Below are positions 62,389 to 64,000 of a stretch of DNA of 64,000 bases, piece after piece (the first letter of the stretch is position 1; every line of letters begins with the position of its first letter). The translations under genes and the position numbers were made by a program. The stretch spans positions 62,001 through 126,000 of the forward strand of contig NZ_JADPKA010000026.1 of assembly GCF_023073715.1 (NCBI RefSeq), written 5' to 3'. The notes under the pieces are model-generated. The model did not search any database, had not been told where the DNA came from, and saw only the letters and a list, made by a program, of their open reading frames with translations. Origin of the DNA: Bradyrhizobium sp. 164. GTDB taxonomy: Bacteria; Pseudomonadota; Alphaproteobacteria; Rhizobiales; Xanthobacteraceae.

Positions 62389-63465
62389 ATGGCTGGCTCG
62401 CGAATCACAAGAGACGTTTTCGGAGCACTGCCGGATGGTCGCGCGGTCGAACGCGTCGTGCTGCGCGGGGAGGGCGGCTTCGAAGCGCGCATCATCACCC
62501 ACGGCGCGGTGATCCAGGCGTTGATCGCGCCGGACGCTAAGGGCGGCTATGACGATGTCGTGCTCGGCCACGATGCCTTCGCCGGTTATCTCGCCGAACG
62601 AAAGTTCCTCGGCGCCACGGTCGGCCGCTACGCCAACCGCATCGCCAACGGGCAGTTCCCGCTTGACGGCGAGACTGTGCAGCTCGCCGTCAACAACTGC
62701 CCTAATGCGCTGCACGGTGGCGTCGATGGCTTCGACCGCAAGCTCTGGGAGATCGCGGAGATCAACGAGAGCGCCGAGCCCGCGGTGACGCTCACCTATG
62801 TCAGCCCGCATGGCGAAGAAAATTATCCGGGCCGGCTCGATGTGCGTCTGACCTATCGCATCACCGGTCCGACCGAGCTATCGCTGAGCATGGAGGCCCG
62901 CACGGATCGGCCGACGATCGTCAACCTCACCAACCATAGCTTCTTCAATCTGGAGGGTGCGACGTCGGGTACGCCCGTCCTTGATCATGAGCTGACGGTC
63001 GCCGCCGAGCATTTTCTTGCGATTGATCCCACCGCCATTCCGCTGCCGGAGCCGCCGCGTCGCGTTGCCGGCACGCCGTTCGACTTCCGCGAAGCACGGC
63101 CGGTCGGCGAGCGCATCCGCGAGAGCAATCAGCAATTGCGCAACGGCAGAGGCTACGATCACACGTACTGTCTCGCGCGTGACGGCAAGCTTGCTTTCGC
63201 GGCCCGGCTGGAGGCGCCGGACTCGGGGCGCATCATGGAGTTGTTCACCGATCAGCCCGGCCTGCAGGTCTATTCCGGCAATTATCTCGATGGCACGATC
63301 TCCGGGAAGGGTGGCAAGCTCGTCCGGCAGTCGGACGCGATGTGCCTGGAGCCGCACATCTGGCCTGACGCGCCGAACCGGCCGGATTTCCCGAGCCCGC
63401 GGCTCTCACCTGGCGAGGTCTATCGCCATCACACGCTCTATCGCTTTTCGGTGAGGACGCCATGA
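62389..63465 (+). CDS. Aldose 1-epimerase (galactose mutarotase)
   Basis: The 358-residue protein has the mutarotase signatures RFVG-type GATVGRYANRIANGQF, NALHGGVDGFDRKLW (catalytic His), NLTNHSFFNLEG (second His) and LQVYSGNYLDG, with the catalytic Glu near MCLEPHIWPD. It interconverts alpha and beta anomers so that the pyranose or furanose form used by the dehydrogenase is available. Start two bases after the dehydrogenase stop; four-base overlap with the next gene. Confidence 0.94.
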   Translation: MAGSRITRDVFGALPDGRAVERVVLRGEGGFEARIITHGAVIQALIAPDAKGGYDDVVLGHDAFAGYLAERKFLGATVGRYANRIANGQFPLDGETVQLAVNNCPNALHGGVDGFDRKLWEIAEINESAEPAVTLTYVSPHGEENYPGRLDVRLTYRITGPTELSLSMEARTDRPTIVNLTNHSFFNLEGATSGTPVLDHELTVAAEHFLAIDPTAIPLPEPPRRVAGTPFDFREARPVGERIRESNQQLRNGRGYDHTYCLARDGKLAFAARLEAPDSGRIMELFTDQPGLQVYSGNYLDGTISGKGGKLVRQSDAMCLEPHIWPDAPNRPDFPSPRLSPGEVYRHHTLYRFSVRTP

Positions 63466-64000
63466 TGGAAGAGGTGCCGACGTCTGTGCTCTCGGATCAC
63501 CCTTGCCATCTCGGCGAGGGGCCAACCTATGACGCGACCACCGACACGGCCTGGTGGTTCGACATCCGCGAAGGGCTGCTGTTTGAGGCGCAGCTCGGCG
63601 GAGGTGGCGTCCGCGTCCATGCGCTCGGCCGGATGGCGAGTGCGCTCGGCAGGATCGACGCCGAGCGTCAGTTGATCATCGCGGAAGACGGCCTCTACGT
63701 CCGCGAGCTCGCTCACGGCACGATGACGCTGCTCTGCCCGCTCGAAGCCCACAATCCGACGACGCGCTCCAATGACGCGCGGGTGCATCAGTCCGGCACG
63801 TTCTGGATCGGCACCATGGGCCGCAAGGCGGAGCCGGAGGCGGGCGCGATCTACGCGTTTCATCGCGGCAAGATCTCGCTGCTGTTCCCCCGCATCAGCA
63901 TTCCCAACTCGATCTGCTTCTCGCCGGACGGCGCTATTGGCTATTTCGCCGACAGCGCGCGGGCCGTGCTCTACGCCGTGCCGCTCAATCCCGGGACCGG
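63462..64000 (+). CDS. SMP-30/gluconolactonase family sugar lactonase, C-terminus outside window
   Basis: The visible 179 residues read HPCHLGEGPTYDATTDTAWW (metal-binding Glu), then RSNDARVHQSGTFWIGTMG and PNSICFSPDGAIGYFADSA. This is the beta-propeller lactonase pattern, with the Asn and Asp metal ligands visible. It would open the aldonolactone made by the 1-dehydrogenase. The window ends before the last blades. The ATG at 63462 overlaps the mutarotase stop, with a second ATG directly after as an alternative. Confidence 0.92.
   Translation, partial: MMEEVPTSVLSDHPCHLGEGPTYDATTDTAWWFDIREGLLFEAQLGGGGVRVHALGRMASALGRIDAERQLIIAEDGLYVRELAHGTMTLLCPLEAHNPTTRSNDARVHQSGTFWIGTMGRKAEPEAGAIYAFHRGKISLLFPRISIPNSICFSPDGAIGYFADSARAVLYAVPLNPGT

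Overview
The window looks like chromosome of an alphaproteobacterium of the Bradyrhizobium group. Support: high GC, dense divergently arranged catabolic operons, several tripartite tricarboxylate (TTT) transporters, DUF1236/DUF1127-type small proteins, and interspersed palindromic repeats of the kind common in Bradyrhizobium. The genus is an inference from protein resemblance; no rRNA or tRNA gene was seen.

Layout. 1-2171: two tandem, very similar oxalate/formate-antiporter-like MFS genes (the first cut by the window edge). 2567-5695: a TTT operon (tctC-tctB-tctA, minus strand). 6153-9772: a 45-codon gene, an Hsp70-like chaperone, an SRPBCC protein and two small exported proteins. 9949-17393: a mosaic region with an IS5-type transposase fragment, two paralogous winged-helix/TolB-like/TPR regulators that both appear to start at TTG, small exported proteins, a cold-shock gene and small conserved genes. 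18003-24412: the oxalate core, gntR-oxc-frc on the minus strand, divergent from an ADP-forming acyl-CoA ligase. 24575-34259: IclR regulator, a second TTT operon, adenine deaminase, then gcl-hyi-glxR (glyoxylate to glycerate). 34373-38105: DUF1236 protein, VanZ-like protein, a split thiamine-diphosphate decarboxylase of the sulfopyruvate type facing a 2-hydroxyacid dehydrogenase, and a small protein. 38210-41926: a three-subunit molybdenum hydroxylase. 42065-43802: Lrp regulator and alanine dehydrogenase. 43937-52874: an operon of acyl-CoA ligase, TetR and Baeyer-Villiger-type monooxygenase, divergent from a complete branched-chain-type ABC transporter. 53041-55732: small membrane protein, YeiH-type exporter, FAH-family enzyme. 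56098-64000: ytfQRT-yjfF-like sugar ABC transporter, FadR-type regulator, sugar 1-dehydrogenase, mutarotase and lactonase (the last cut by the window edge).

How it fits together. Oxalate would enter through the OxlT-like carriers, be activated by CoA transfer (Frc) and possibly by the ADP-forming ligase, and be decarboxylated by Oxc. Glyoxylate, from oxalyl-CoA or purine breakdown (adenine deaminase lies in the same block), would go through Gcl, Hyi and GlxR to glycerate. The most informative new signal is a 17-bp palindrome, TGGCAT-N5-ATGCCA. It occurs twice between gntR and the ligase gene and recurs, slightly diverged, upstream of both antiporter genes and, weakly, upstream of the 45-codon gene. 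It probably marks one GntR-controlled oxalate regulon. The right end encodes oxidative (non-phosphorylative) L-arabinose/D-galactose use, and the FAH-family gene just upstream may supply the later dehydratase step.
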